Notes: generated from the letters alone by a model not told the origin. DNA of 33,080 nucleotides from Vibrio ordalii ATCC 33509 (GCA_000257205.1 AEZC01000141.1:1-33080), one strand, 5' to 3'; positions 13,076 through 23,027 are shown, numbered from the stretch's first letter. Program-made: numbers and translations.

Positions 13076-15184
13076 ATGACTGATTTAAATGAAAAAAAAG
13101 CCATGCTGCATTGCTTATCAGTCTACTTACCGCTGATCGGAATTCGTGAAATAAAATTAGACACCTCTAATGAAACACCACCCAATGCACTTGATCTCAT
13201 AATAAAAGATCTAAAAGGGAAAAATTATTTAGTTACTGCTAATAAAGTAAAATCTTTTTCTGGAATTACTAAAATAAAGAAACCGATTATTTTATTTAAC
13301 AAAAATAATCGCCCTTTTATTTTAGCTAAAGTTGAACAGGATAAATGTTTAATTCACCCATGCGATTCAGATACCCCAAAAGTAGTAGACATAAGCTATT
13401 TAAAACAGAACTGGAATGGAAAAACGCTAGATATCAAAAAAAAGCAATCCTCTTTTGATATTCGTTGGTTCTTACCTGAATTATCGCAACATAAACATTT
13501 AATCGCAGAGATTGTTTTATTCTCTTTCGTACTGCAAGTTATTGCACTTATTACACCGCTATTTTTCCAAGTCGTGATGGACAAAGTATTGGTTCATCAA
13601 GCCCACTCGACACTCGATGTTTTAGTGTTCGTCTTAGTTATTTCTGGAATAGCTGAGGTCTTACTGCGCGGTTTGCGCGAATATCAATATGCTCATACCG
13701 CTAACCGCATTGATATTAAGCTTGGCATTAAATTGGTTCACCATCTGTTTGGTTTGCCGCTGCTGTTTTTCAAATCAAGGCAAGTTGGGGCGATTGTGAC
13801 TCGGGTAAGAGAGCTCGATACCATTCGTGAGTTCATCACAGGTTCAATGTTTACCCTCACGATTGATCTCGTTTTTCTTGTGATCTTTTTCTATGTGATG
13901 AGCTTACTTTCTGGCGGGCTAACCTTATTGGTATTGGCCACACTGCCGTGTTATCTCTTTTTGGCTTGGTGGTTAACCCCAAGGCTGCAACAAGCGATTG
14001 AACAACAATTTACCCATATGGCGCACAACACTTCGTTTCTGACTGAAACTGTCGCGGGGAGTGATACCATTAAAAGCTTAGCGACTGAACCTCGCTTTAT
14101 TCGACGTTGGGATACTCAAACCGAACAGATGATATCGAGCAACTATGTGGTTCAGCAGTGGAATAACCGCTCTAGCCACGCAGTGCAGTTCATCCAAAAA
14201 ATAGCGAGCGTCTTTCTACTATGGATTGGCGCATCCGAAGTGCTCGCGTTACAAATGACCATAGGCCAACTGATCGCTTTTAACATGCTCGCCGGCCATG
14301 TTGCACAAACTCTTGCCCGGCTCGTCGAGCTGTGGGGACAATTTATACAAGCGCAAATTGCAGTCGATAAACTTTCCGACCTACTCAATTTGCCCACCGA
14401 GCAGCAGCAAGCTAGCCATCCCCTACAACTGCGAGGTGCGATCACTCTCAGTAAAGTGAGTTTCCGTTATCAACCCGATTTACCGCTGACCATCAATCAG
14501 CTTTCACTCAATATCCAAGCGGGTGAAAAAATTGGTGTGGTCGGTGGCTCGGGGTCGGGGAAAAGCACCTTAGCTCGGCTTTTACTCAAGCTGTACAGCC
14601 CTGAATCAGGCCAAATCATGTTCGATAACACCCCACTCAAACAGATCGGTGTTCATGAATTGCGTCGCCAGTTGGGGGTGGTATCACAAGAGAACTTTCT
14701 CTTTAGTAAAAGTGTTAGTGACAACATTGCCCATTCAAAGCCACAAGCCAACTTGGATGAGATTGTGCAAGCAGCAAAATTAGCGGGCGCTCATGAGTTT
14801 ATTTTAAAACTGCCACTGGGTTACGACACGATTTTAGCTGAAGGGGGGCAGTCACTTTCAGGCGGGCAACGACAACGTTTAGCCATTGCCCGCACACTGC
14901 TTGCAGACCCTAAGATTTTGATTCTTGATGAAGCCACCAGCGCTTTAGATGATGAATCACAAGCCATCATTCAAACCAATATGGAGCAAATTGCCGCTGG
15001 GCGCACCGTTATTACCATCGCACACCGCCTCTCTACGGTAAGAGAGTGTGACCGAATTATCGTGCTGGAAAAAGGCGAGATTGCAGAGCAAGGCACACAC
15101 CTACAACTTCTCACAGAGCAAGGCAAATATTTCCAGCTGTGGCAACTGCAACAAGCATTAAAACAAGAGGATGAGCGAGTATGA
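13076..15184 (+). CDS. rtxB: MARTX type I secretion ABC transporter RtxB
   Basis: 702 residues from the ATG chosen here; a TTG 24 bases upstream would add eight residues but is less likely. Inner-membrane ATP-binding transporter for RtxA export. It has an N-terminal C39-peptidase-like domain (about 1-130) without the catalytic Cys/His arrangement, so it should bind substrate and not cut it. A six-helix membrane domain (about 150-430) follows, then a nucleotide-binding domain with Walker A GGSGSGKST (Lys496), LSGGQRQR signature, Walker B ILILDEATSALD and the AHRLS switch histidine. The stop overlaps the rtxD start by four bases. The first 400 or so bases of the gene are strikingly AT-rich compared with the rest. 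Confidence 0.95.
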   Translation: MTDLNEKKAMLHCLSVYLPLIGIREIKLDTSNETPPNALDLIIKDLKGKNYLVTANKVKSFSGITKIKKPIILFNKNNRPFILAKVEQDKCLIHPCDSDTPKVVDISYLKQNWNGKTLDIKKKQSSFDIRWFLPELSQHKHLIAEIVLFSFVLQVIALITPLFFQVVMDKVLVHQAHSTLDVLVFVLVISGIAEVLLRGLREYQYAHTANRIDIKLGIKLVHHLFGLPLLFFKSRQVGAIVTRVRELDTIREFITGSMFTLTIDLVFLVIFFYVMSLLSGGLTLLVLATLPCYLFLAWWLTPRLQQAIEQQFTHMAHNTSFLTETVAGSDTIKSLATEPRFIRRWDTQTEQMISSNYVVQQWNNRSSHAVQFIQKIASVFLLWIGASEVLALQMTIGQLIAFNMLAGHVAQTLARLVELWGQFIQAQIAVDKLSDLLNLPTEQQQASHPLQLRGAITLSKVSFRYQPDLPLTINQLSLNIQAGEKIGVVGGSGSGKSTLARLLLKLYSPESGQIMFDNTPLKQIGVHELRRQLGVVSQENFLFSKSVSDNIAHSKPQANLDEIVQAAKLAGAHEFILKLPLGYDTILAEGGQSLSGGQRQRLAIARTLLADPKILILDEATSALDDESQAIIQTNMEQIAAGRTVITIAHRLSTVRECDRIIVLEKGEIAEQGTHLQLLTEQGKYFQLWQLQQALKQEDERV

Positions 15185-16533
15185 TCTCTCAGTTAAAGAA
15201 GCTTCGCTCTAAGCGCTCGAAAACGAACGGCTACTTTGAATTTTTACCCGGCCATCTTGCTCTACAGCAGAGCCCGCCCTCTCCGTTTGCTCGCATCACC
15301 GCCATCACGCTAAGTTTAGGATTACTGCTCACCTTACTTTGGACCTATTGGGGGAAATTGGATATCCAAGCGACCGCAAACGGGCGGCTGTTAGTCCCTG
15401 GGCGCTCGCAAGTGATTCAGTCTTACGAACAAAGCCGAGTAGCACAAATCCATATAGCAGACGGCGAACGTGTCGAAAAAGGGATGCCCTTACTGACTCT
15501 GGACACGCTAGGCGTTAGCCAAGATATTGAACGTTTGCGTCATCAAATACGCTATCAAACCCATGAATTTCTCAAGTATCAAGCTTTGCGTGGTAAGGCT
15601 GATCTAGCTCAACATCCCCTGTATTTGGCATTGGCACCTTCGGCACAGCAAGAGGTCATCGACAGCTTTGATACTGAAAAGAACGAATTCACATCGGTGT
15701 TGGAAAACTTGCGTGCTGAAATGCAGGTCAATCTTGCTTCCCAGTCTTCACTTGAGGTCGATATCAGAGGCTTAAAACAGTTAGTGAGTAATATTACTCA
15801 GCGCCTTGATGCTCAAAAAAAGCTCAAGCAACAGCGTTTGATCGGTCAAGTGCAGTATCTGGAGCAGGAAAAAGAGTTATTAGAATCCGAACGAGCGTTA
15901 GCCCAGCAAACATCACAACAACATGTGCTGCAAAAGCAATATCTCAACCTAGAAGAGCGTTTAAAAGCGCTGCGTGCGCAAAAAGCCAGAGAGTGGCAAG
16001 ACAAAAGTCAGCAAGCACACCTACAACTCTCTGCGCTGCAACATGAACTGGACAAAGTGCGTGAACATGAAGGATTACAAGTGGTTCGCTCTCCTGTCAC
16101 TGGCACTGTACAGCAATTGAGTGTTCACACCCTTGGGGCAGTCTTACAACCAGCACAAAACTTGATGATTATTGTGCCTGACGATTCGGTACAAGTCGCC
16201 GAAGTTAAAATTCTCAATAAAGACATTGGCTTTATTTATGCTGGCCAACCCGTGACGTTGAAAATTGATGCCTTTCCCTATACGCGTTACGGCACCTTAT
16301 CGGCAACATTGGTCCACGTCTCTAGAGACTCGACAATGGATGAGCAACTTGGGTTGGTTTTTCCCGCTCAAGTGCAATTGTTAAACCATACAATTGAGGT
16401 CGATGGTACCTCTGTTGCCTTATTGCCCGGTATGTCTGTCGTGGCTGAGATTAAAACCGACCAACGTCGGATCATCGATTATCTACTCAGCCCAATCCGA
16501 GAATATCAAGCTGAAGCATTGCGAGAAAAATAG
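15181..16533 (+). CDS. rtxD: Type I secretion membrane fusion protein RtxD
   Basis: 450-residue HlyD-family periplasmic adaptor that should link RtxB/RtxE in the inner membrane to an outer-membrane TolC. A short cytoplasmic N-terminus precedes one transmembrane helix (about residues 38-58, ITLSLGLLLTLLWTYW). A lipoyl-like strand region follows (about 65-110), then long coiled coils rich in Gln/Leu/Glu (about 115-300), the second lipoyl half (VVRSPVTGTVQQL) and a beta-barrel C-terminus. The start ATG overlaps the rtxB stop codon (ATGA), implying translational coupling. No TolC gene is in this window. Confidence 0.95.
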   Translation: MISQLKKLRSKRSKTNGYFEFLPGHLALQQSPPSPFARITAITLSLGLLLTLLWTYWGKLDIQATANGRLLVPGRSQVIQSYEQSRVAQIHIADGERVEKGMPLLTLDTLGVSQDIERLRHQIRYQTHEFLKYQALRGKADLAQHPLYLALAPSAQQEVIDSFDTEKNEFTSVLENLRAEMQVNLASQSSLEVDIRGLKQLVSNITQRLDAQKKLKQQRLIGQVQYLEQEKELLESERALAQQTSQQHVLQKQYLNLEERLKALRAQKAREWQDKSQQAHLQLSALQHELDKVREHEGLQVVRSPVTGTVQQLSVHTLGAVLQPAQNLMIIVPDDSVQVAEVKILNKDIGFIYAGQPVTLKIDAFPYTRYGTLSATLVHVSRDSTMDEQLGLVFPAQVQLLNHTIEVDGTSVALLPGMSVVAEIKTDQRRIIDYLLSPIREYQAEALREK

Positions 16534-16534
16534 A

Positions 16535-18670
16535 GTGGATACCTTAACCAACACCGTCTCAACGGTTCATGATCAAGAAAGCCATGGCGCATTAGCGGCC
16601 CTCTCGTTTGCCAGCCTTTCGTTTGATAAGAAAGTCACGCCATCACAACTGATTCATACACTAGGCGTTGCCGAAAATGAGCTCAGTGCTCTCGACATTC
16701 AGCGAGCCGCTCAATCTATTGGTCTGAAAAGCCGAATGATCACCGTCAGAGGAAGCGAGCCAATCCCGCTACCTGCATTGGTCAAAATCCGTCAGCAGTG
16801 GCATGTCATTCATGCGCTAAACGAGTATGGTTGGACCTTGTACGATCCAATTAAACAGCGCTATTTCGAGTTTCCGTTGGCGCAAGGATCTTCAAGTTCC
16901 TGTTATGAGGTCTTATTACTGATTGAGCAGAGTATAGAGCCAAGCGATGTCGCTTTTGGCCTCCGCTGGTTTATGCCTTCGGTACTTCGTCAGTCAAAAC
17001 AGCTACGTGATGTGTTTCTGTATTCGATTGTGCTGCAACTGTTTGCCCTGTTTGGTCCCAAACTTTTTGAAACCGTTATTGATAAGGTTCTTGTGGGGCG
17101 AAGTTTGTCGAGTTTGCACGTTTTAGCGCTGGCTATGCTTGCGCTGGCCATTGCTGAACCTCTTTACAGTTATTTGCGCAATACGGTTTTTGGTCATCTT
17201 TCTAGTCAAGTCAATGCAGAGCTATCGGGGCGATTGTATCGGCATTTGATTAATCTTCCATTAAGTTATTTCAAGCAGCGTCAAACGGGGCAGATCATCG
17301 CCCGCGTACGAGAAATGTCACAAATACGTCAGTTTTTGACGGGCTCAACCTTAATGCTGCTCTTGGATCTCATTTTTATCACCCTCTTTATTGGTGTGAT
17401 GTTTCATTATGCGCCAGCGCTCACCGGGCTGATTATCGGTTCATTAGTAATTTATTTTCTGCTGTGGTTAGGTATTGGACCTTGGGTTCGTCACAAGGTA
17501 ACGACAGAGTATGACGCAGAAGCAGAGACAACCACCTTCCTGACTGAATCTATAACGGGTATCGAAACAATCAAGACAACCGCAACGGAAGCTCGATTTT
17601 TAGAACGGTGGCAGCAAATACTCAGTCGACAAATTGAATGCGCGTTTTCAGCCCAAAAAGCCAGTTTGATTGCTGGGCAATTGATTGCCTTAGTGCAGAA
17701 AATAGCCGCTGCCATTTTACTTTGGTGGGGAGTCAACTTAGTGCTCAATGGGCAGCTCACCCCCGGTGAATTGGTCGCCTTCAATATGCTAGCAGGGCAT
17801 GTTACTCAACCCGTTTTGCGACTTGCGCAAGTGTGGCAAGATTTCCAGCACACCTTAGTAGCCTTGCGTCGCGTAGGCGACATTCTTAACGAACCGGCTG
17901 AAAATAGTAAAGATGGCCTTGCTTCCATCCCTTCTGTTCAAGGAGGCATTGAGTTTAAAAATGTTCGCTTCCGTTATCATATCGATGCACCGGAAGTCTT
18001 AGCGAATCTCTCGTTGACCATCGCTCCGGGGCAATTTATCGGTATTACCGGGCCTTCCGGATCAGGCAAAAGTACATTAACGAAACTGCTACAGCGTCTT
18101 TATGTACCTTTGCATGGGCAAGTCTTAGTCGATGGTATGGATCTCGCCATTGCAGATCCGGTCTCGTTAAGGCGCAGCATGAGTGTGGTGCTGCAAGAAA
18201 GCATGCTATTTGCAGGCAGCGTTGCCGACAATATTCGTCTTTGTAAACCCGATGCAAGCGATGCAGAGCTGATAAACGTTGCAAAGCTTGCTGGTGCGTT
18301 AAACTTTATTGAAGCGCTGCCACAAGGGTTTGAACAACAAGTAGGAGAAAGAGGTGCCAACTTATCTGGCGGGCAACGTCAACGCATTGCACTGGCTCGC
18401 GCATTGTTAGTTGACCCAAAAATCTTACTGCTTGATGAAGCAACTTCAGCGCTCGATTATCAGTCAGAGGCCGCCATCATGAGCAATATGGGAACCATTT
18501 GTCATAACCGCACCGTGATCAGCATTGCGCATCGGTTATCGACGATTCGTCATGCCGATAACATCATCGTCATCGAAGATGGGCAAGTGGCCGAGCAAGG
18601 TACTCACGAAGCGTTGCTCGCACGTGCAGGACTTTACGCACGTTTATGGAAACAACAAGTCAGTGGTTAA
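16535..18670 (+). CDS. rtxE: Second MARTX ABC transporter RtxE
   Basis: 711 residues from a GTG start one base after the rtxD stop, which gives the sequence (M/V)DTLTNTV; an in-frame ATG at 16394 would lie deep inside rtxD and is rejected. It has the same architecture as RtxB: a C39-like domain (about 15-140) that has lost the catalytic cysteine (GALAALSF) but keeps the WHVIHAL histidine region, six membrane helices, then a complete nucleotide-binding domain (GPSGSGKST, LSGGQRQRIALARA, ILLLDEATSALD, IAHRLS). MARTX systems use two different ABC proteins, probably as a heterodimer with RtxB. Immediate adjacency to rtxD indicates one transcript. Confidence 0.94.
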   Translation: MDTLTNTVSTVHDQESHGALAALSFASLSFDKKVTPSQLIHTLGVAENELSALDIQRAAQSIGLKSRMITVRGSEPIPLPALVKIRQQWHVIHALNEYGWTLYDPIKQRYFEFPLAQGSSSSCYEVLLLIEQSIEPSDVAFGLRWFMPSVLRQSKQLRDVFLYSIVLQLFALFGPKLFETVIDKVLVGRSLSSLHVLALAMLALAIAEPLYSYLRNTVFGHLSSQVNAELSGRLYRHLINLPLSYFKQRQTGQIIARVREMSQIRQFLTGSTLMLLLDLIFITLFIGVMFHYAPALTGLIIGSLVIYFLLWLGIGPWVRHKVTTEYDAEAETTTFLTESITGIETIKTTATEARFLERWQQILSRQIECAFSAQKASLIAGQLIALVQKIAAAILLWWGVNLVLNGQLTPGELVAFNMLAGHVTQPVLRLAQVWQDFQHTLVALRRVGDILNEPAENSKDGLASIPSVQGGIEFKNVRFRYHIDAPEVLANLSLTIAPGQFIGITGPSGSGKSTLTKLLQRLYVPLHGQVLVDGMDLAIADPVSLRRSMSVVLQESMLFAGSVADNIRLCKPDASDAELINVAKLAGALNFIEALPQGFEQQVGERGANLSGGQRQRIALARALLVDPKILLLDEATSALDYQSEAAIMSNMGTICHNRTVISIAHRLSTIRHADNIIVIEDGQVAEQGTHEALLARAGLYARLWKQQVSG

Positions 18671-18946
18671 TACATGCTCTTTGATATTAACTAGGCATTA
18701 AATAAAACGCATAAAAAACCAACTTATATAGGAAAAATCACACCAATGCGCATAAGTTTCAATCAATCCCTCTGGATTGATAACCATTTGTTCTAAATCA
18801 TGCTGATTTTGTCTTTGGATTAACCTACGTTAAAAGATATGGTTGCGTTTCATCGCTTTTATTCCCCTTTTACCTAGCATTATCGACTACATCGCTCATC
18901 GGCGATCAACGTAATCATGGGTACACAACTTTTAAGGTGTCGCATC
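18671..18946. other. Intergenic region between rtxE and tcyP
   Basis: 276 bases at the right edge of the toxin locus. Besides the inverted repeat listed separately I see no convincing terminator with a U-tract after rtxE, so some read-through into tcyP is possible. I recognise no transposase remnant, integrase or clear direct repeat. Confidence 0.5.
18762..18781. repeat. Perfect 8-bp inverted repeat between rtxE and tcyP
   Basis: ATCAATCC, loop CTCT, GGATTGAT: a perfect palindromic hairpin 165 bases before the tcyP start. It has no following T-run, so it is either a weak terminator for rtxBDE or an operator for tcyP. Confidence 0.5.
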
Positions 18947-20314
18947 ATGTCAGTTTCAGCCATTGCCGCACTCGCGGTATTTATTGGCATTCTGTTTTTT
19001 CTCTTCGGACAGCAGAAAAAATCTCACACTCTTTCACGCTTAGTGCTACTTGGGTTGATCCTAGGCAGCGCATTTGGCCTTGCTCTACAAGTAGTTCTTG
19101 GTGAAGGACATGTGGCTATCAAGGAAACATTAGGCTGGGTCAACGTCGTCGGTAACGGCTATGTGGGTTTGCTCAAAATGGTGATTATGCCTTTGGTGCT
19201 GGTGTCGATGATCGCCGCGGTTGTGAAGCTCGATAAAGGGGGCTCGCTGGGTAAAATCTCTGGCCTGACCATTTCTATCTTACTGCTGACGACCGCTGTC
19301 TCGGCATTGATCGGTATTTTTGTCACCCAAGCTTTTGGTTTAACAGCAGACGGCCTCGTTGAAGGCAGCCGTGAAACGGCGCGTATTGCTGTACTAGAAA
19401 GCCGCGCCGCTACTGTGAGTGATTTAACTATTCCTCAAATGCTATTAAGCTTTATTCCGACCAATCCTTTTGCCGACTTAACCGGTGCTCGCTCAACCTC
19501 GATCATCGCTGTGGTTATTTTTGGCGTACTAACGGGTATTGCGGCGCGTAAAGTAATGTCAGAGAAAGCCGAGCTAGAAACGCCAATCCGCACCTTTGTC
19601 GAAGCGATACAGTCGATTGTGATGCGCCTCGTGAAAATGGTGATGGCACTAACCCCTTACGGTATTGCGGCGTTGATGGCGAAAGTTGTCGCTACATCAA
19701 GTGCGGGCGATATTCTGAGTTTGCTCGGTTTTATTGTCGCCTCTTATGTCGCCATTGCATTGATGTTTGTGGTGCACGGTATATTGGTTTCTTTTGTAGG
19801 CGTTAGCCCTAAAGAGTATTTTCAAAAAATTTGGCCAGTGTTGACCTTCGCGTTCACCTCACGTAGCTCAGCGGCAACCATTCCCCTGAATGTAGAAGCG
19901 CAAATCACTAAGCTGAACGTACCACCAGCCATTGCCAACCTATCGGCTTCATTCGGTGCCACTATTGGTCAAAACGGCTGCGCTGGTATTTACCCAGCCA
20001 TGCTCGCAGTGATGGTTGCTCCTACCGTCGGTATTAATCCAATGGACGTGCACTTTATTTTGTCGCTAGTGGCTATTATCGCAATCAGCTCATTTGGTAT
20101 TGCCGGCGTCGGTGGCGGTGCCACTTTTGCAGCCTTAATCGTGCTACCAGCGATGGGCCTACCAGTGACGATTGCAGCACTGCTTATCTCCATTGAACCC
20201 TTGATTGATATGGCCCGCACCGCGTTGAACGTTTCAGGCTCAATGACGGCAGGTACCATTACCAGCCGCTTACTGAACGGTAAACAGGTACAAGTTCAAG
20301 AACAGCAAGCCTAG
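18947..20314 (+). CDS. tcyP: L-cystine transporter of the dicarboxylate/amino acid:cation symporter family
   Basis: 455 residues from ATG 18947, chosen because TAAGG lies about nine bases upstream; an ATG ten codons earlier is possible. Inner-membrane uptake protein with eight or more hydrophobic helices and two hairpin loops. It closely resembles E. coli YdjN/TcyP as I remember it: [24 protein letters not shown], the serine-rich loop [13 protein letters not shown], the motif [14 protein letters not shown] and the end [19 protein letters not shown]. YdjN carries cystine, so I call this a cystine symporter over the older label sodium/dicarboxylate symporter. It is a single gene followed by a terminator. 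Confidence 0.88.
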   Translation: MSVSAIAALAVFIGILFFLFGQQKKSHTLSRLVLLGLILGSAFGLALQVVLGEGHVAIKETLGWVNVVGNGYVGLLKMVIMPLVLVSMIAAVVKLDKGGSLGKISGLTISILLLTTAVSALIGIFVTQAFGLTADGLVEGSRETARIAVLESRAATVSDLTIPQMLLSFIPTNPFADLTGARSTSIIAVVIFGVLTGIAARKVMSEKAELETPIRTFVEAIQSIVMRLVKMVMALTPYGIAALMAKVVATSSAGDILSLLGFIVASYVAIALMFVVHGILVSFVGVSPKEYFQKIWPVLTFAFTSRSSAATIPLNVEAQITKLNVPPAIANLSASFGATIGQNGCAGIYPAMLAVMVAPTVGINPMDVHFILSLVAIIAISSFGIAGVGGGATFAALIVLPAMGLPVTIAALLISIEPLIDMARTALNVSGSMTAGTITSRLLNGKQVQVQEQQA

Positions 20315-20342
20315 AAAGTAGCGAACATTCTCGTTTTTCTCT

Positions 20343-20370
20343 AAGCCGGTGCCAATGCGCCGGCTTTTTC
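20343..20370 (+). terminator. Rho-independent terminator after tcyP
   Basis: AAGCCGG and CCGGCTT pair around a ten-base loop and are followed by TTTC, 29 bases after the tcyP stop. GC-rich stem plus T-run is a standard intrinsic terminator. Confidence 0.85.
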
Positions 20371-20465
20371 ATTTCAAATCCTCATCAGAGCATGCTTCGC
20401 ACATTGCTATGTCACACGGGCAATGGTCTAATAAACCTTAAATTTCAGCGACTGGATACTATCGA

Positions 20466-21890
20466 ATGCGACAAGAGCACCCGCCTACTTTCTTTTTCCT
20501 CGACTATGAGACGTGGGGAGTCAACCCTGCGAAAGATCGTCCGAGCCAATTTGCGGGCGTTCGCACCGATATGGATTTTAATATTATTGGCGAACCACTG
20601 GTTATCTATTGTCAACCACCAGCGGACTATTTACCTTCTCCAGAAGCGGCGCTTATTACGGGTATCACACCACAAAAAGCTGTGGCCCAAGGCTTGCCAG
20701 AGCCTGAATTTATCGCCAAAATTCATCAACAACTCGCTACACCCAATACCACCAGTCTTGGTTACAACAGTATTCGTTTTGATGATGAAGTAACGCGTTA
20801 CACTTGCTATCGTAATTTCATTGATCCGTATGCTTGGAGCTGGCAAAACGGCAATTCACGCTGGGATTTACTTGATGTGATGCGCGCCTGCCATGCGCTA
20901 CGCCCAGAAGGCATCAACTGGCCCGAAAATGACGAAGGCTTTACCAGTTTTAAGTTGGAGCATCTCTCGGTTGCCAATGGCATCGAACACGCAAATGCCC
21001 ACGATGCTATGGCCGATGTTATCGCCACCATTGAGCTGGCCAAAAAAGTAAAAGCCGCCCAACCCAAGTTGTTTGATTACTTTTTTAACATGCGCCATAA
21101 ACGCAAACTCAATGATCTGATTGATATCGTCAACATGACACCTTTAATGCACGTATCGGGTATGTTAGGCCGAGAATGCCAATACACCAGTTGGATCGTG
21201 CCGATTGCTTGGCATCCCACCAATCAAAATGCGGTTATTGTGGTGGACCTTGCCAAAAACCCTCAACCCCTGATCGATTTAAGCAGCGAAGAACTGCATC
21301 AACGTCTATATACCAAACGCGAAGAGTTGGCAGAAGATGAATTGCCAGTGCCCATCAAATTAGTGCATCTCAATAAATGCCCTATCCTTGCGCCGGCCAA
21401 AACATTAACGGCCGAAAATGCAGACCATATCGGGGTCGATAGAGACCTGTGCCTTGAACACTTAGCACTCATCAAGCAGTACCCAGAGATTAGAGAAAAG
21501 CTGATTGGCCTCTACACAATTGAGCGAGAATATAAGCACAGTGACGATGTCGATACTCAACTCTACGACGGTTTCTTCTCTCCGGCCGACAAAGCGGCGA
21601 TGGAGATCATTCGCCAAGCTGACCCAGTCAATCTCGCCGCATTAGACATTAGTTTTAGCGATAAGCGCATCGAACCCTTGCTGTTTCGCTACCGCGCTCG
21701 AAATTACCCATTGACATTAAGTGACGAAGAGCAAAGACGTTGGGCAACTCACTGTCGTGATTATTTCGAAAGCCACCTTGGAGAGTACATGCTCAATTTA
21801 GAGAACTTAGTTCACACCCACAGCAGTGACGAAAAGAAAATGGCTATTTTAAAATCCGTTTACCGTTATGTGGAAGACATCGCAAGTTAA
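20466..21890 (+). CDS. sbcB: Exodeoxyribonuclease I
   Basis: 474 residues, the usual size of SbcB, which degrades single-stranded DNA 3' to 5' in recombination and mismatch repair. It has an N-terminal DnaQ-like exonuclease domain with Asp14 and Glu16 (DYETWG), an Asp in SRWDLLD, and the HD pair in EHANAHDAMADV, which together coordinate the two metals. The SH3-like and helical C-terminal parts with LYDGFFSPADKA and RYRARNYP follow as in E. coli. The Shine-Dalgarno sequence is weak (GGATACTATCGA), but the N-terminus fits the family. Confidence 0.96.
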   Translation: MRQEHPPTFFFLDYETWGVNPAKDRPSQFAGVRTDMDFNIIGEPLVIYCQPPADYLPSPEAALITGITPQKAVAQGLPEPEFIAKIHQQLATPNTTSLGYNSIRFDDEVTRYTCYRNFIDPYAWSWQNGNSRWDLLDVMRACHALRPEGINWPENDEGFTSFKLEHLSVANGIEHANAHDAMADVIATIELAKKVKAAQPKLFDYFFNMRHKRKLNDLIDIVNMTPLMHVSGMLGRECQYTSWIVPIAWHPTNQNAVIVVDLAKNPQPLIDLSSEELHQRLYTKREELAEDELPVPIKLVHLNKCPILAPAKTLTAENADHIGVDRDLCLEHLALIKQYPEIREKLIGLYTIEREYKHSDDVDTQLYDGFFSPADKAAMEIIRQADPVNLAALDISFSDKRIEPLLFRYRARNYPLTLSDEEQRRWATHCRDYFESHLGEYMLNLENLVHTHSSDEKKMAILKSVYRYVEDIAS

Positions 21891-21984
21891 TGTACGAGGT
21901 TTTCGCGCTGTCAGGTTTCAAACCAACACGCTGCGATCCCATTTCCGAAAATAGTTTAGGCACAACAAGGCACCGACTTTTATT

Positions 21985-22347
21985 GTGAATACCATTGCAA
22001 AATATTTGGTCTCTATGGGGCTGATTTTCCTTTGCCTGATGGCAGGTATCAATCTTCAACATTGGCTTGGCATCACCATTCCGGGCAGTATTATCGGAAT
22101 GCTAATTCTGTTTAGTTTATTGGCAAGTGGGCTCGTGCCTGTCGAATGGGTAAAACCCAGTGCCAGTCTTTTTATCCGTTATATGGTCATTTTATTTGTC
22201 CCTATCAGTGTCGGATTAATCGAGCATTTTGATTTATTGATGAGTAACGCCATCCCGATTCTTGCCAGCGCGGTGGGCGGTACGCTGATCGTATTAGTTT
22301 GTCTGGGTTTAGGGCTGGATCGTTTTTTGAAAAAGGGGAATAAGTGA
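21985..22347 (+). CDS. yohJ: LrgA/CidA-type membrane protein (YohJ, UPF0299)
   Basis: 120 residues from a GTG start, with four hydrophobic segments covering nearly the whole length (for example [16 protein letters not shown] and [17 protein letters not shown]). The [18 protein letters not shown] stretch is typical of the LrgA/CidA family of holin-like membrane proteins. It overlaps the next gene, its LrgB partner, so the two should form one complex. E. coli has the same yohJ-yohK-cdd order, so the pair may serve nucleoside or small-acid metabolism and not lysis. That last point is inference. Confidence 0.88.
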   Translation: MNTIAKYLVSMGLIFLCLMAGINLQHWLGITIPGSIIGMLILFSLLASGLVPVEWVKPSASLFIRYMVILFVPISVGLIEHFDLLMSNAIPILASAVGGTLIVLVCLGLGLDRFLKKGNK

Positions 22348-23027
22348 TGTGGTTATTGCTCACGATTGCGGTCTTTTTCCTGACACGTTGGATCAGCAAA
22401 AAATGCAAAACGGCCATAATGAATCCGTTACTGCTCAGCCTTGTGATCATCATTCCTATCTTGCTATTTTTTAACATCCCTTATGCCAGTTACTATGCTG
22501 ATAACCAGTGGCTTAGCTTTCTGTTGCAACCGGCCGTGGTGGCGCTGGCTTATCCTCTCTATGAACAACTGCCTCAGATCCGCTCAAATTGGCGCATCAT
22601 TGCCCTCGCCTGCGGGGTGGGCAGTGCTATGTCAATGCTCACAGCCAGCTTAATTGCTGTTTATCTTCAAACGGATATACATTTAATCGCCAGCCTACTG
22701 GGTAAATCAGTTACCACACCGATTGCGATGGAAGTTTCCAGTAACCTCGGTGGGGAGCCAGCCATTGCCGCCGTTTTAGTGGTCATTGTAGGGCTGTTTG
22801 GCGCGATTCTCGCCTACCCTATCTATAACCTTCTCAACATCACGCATCCCATTGCTAAAGGCTTAACCATGGGCACCGTCTCTCATGCGCTGGGCACAGC
22901 AACCTGCGCTGAAAAAGATCCACGTGACGCAGCATTTAGTTCACTGGCATTAGTCGTGTGCGGCGTAATCACATCAATACTTGCTCCAAGTTTTTTTGCT
23001 TTTTCAATGTGGTTGTCCACGCTATAG
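22347..23027 (+). CDS. yohK: LrgB/CidB-type membrane protein (YohK)
   Basis: 226 residues from ATG 22347, which overlaps the upstream stop (TGATG); a GTG directly before it is an alternative start. AGGGG lies about eight bases upstream. Multi-pass inner-membrane protein of the LrgB family with the characteristic blocks PAVVALAYPLYEQL, LGKSVTTPIAMEVS and MGTVSHALGTA. It works with the product of the preceding gene. No terminator is obvious before the cdd control region. Confidence 0.9.
   Translation: MWLLLTIAVFFLTRWISKKCKTAIMNPLLLSLVIIIPILLFFNIPYASYYADNQWLSFLLQPAVVALAYPLYEQLPQIRSNWRIIALACGVGSAMSMLTASLIAVYLQTDIHLIASLLGKSVTTPIAMEVSSNLGGEPAIAAVLVVIVGLFGAILAYPIYNLLNITHPIAKGLTMGTVSHALGTATCAEKDPRDAAFSSLALVVCGVITSILAPSFFAFSMWLSTL

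Noticed and set aside
16394..16534. Upstream ATG extending RtxE to 758 residues
   Set aside because: The extension lies inside rtxD in another frame, has no family resemblance, and a GTG one base after the rtxD stop gives the expected N-terminus.
18671..18946. Possible insertion sequence or attachment site at the right edge of the toxin locus
   Set aside because: No transposase remnant, terminal inverted repeats, target duplication or tRNA gene is visible; only a short palindrome is present.
20392..20793. 133-codon plus-strand frame overlapping the start of sbcB
   Set aside because: It runs in another frame over the exonuclease active-site coding region and has no recognisable domain.
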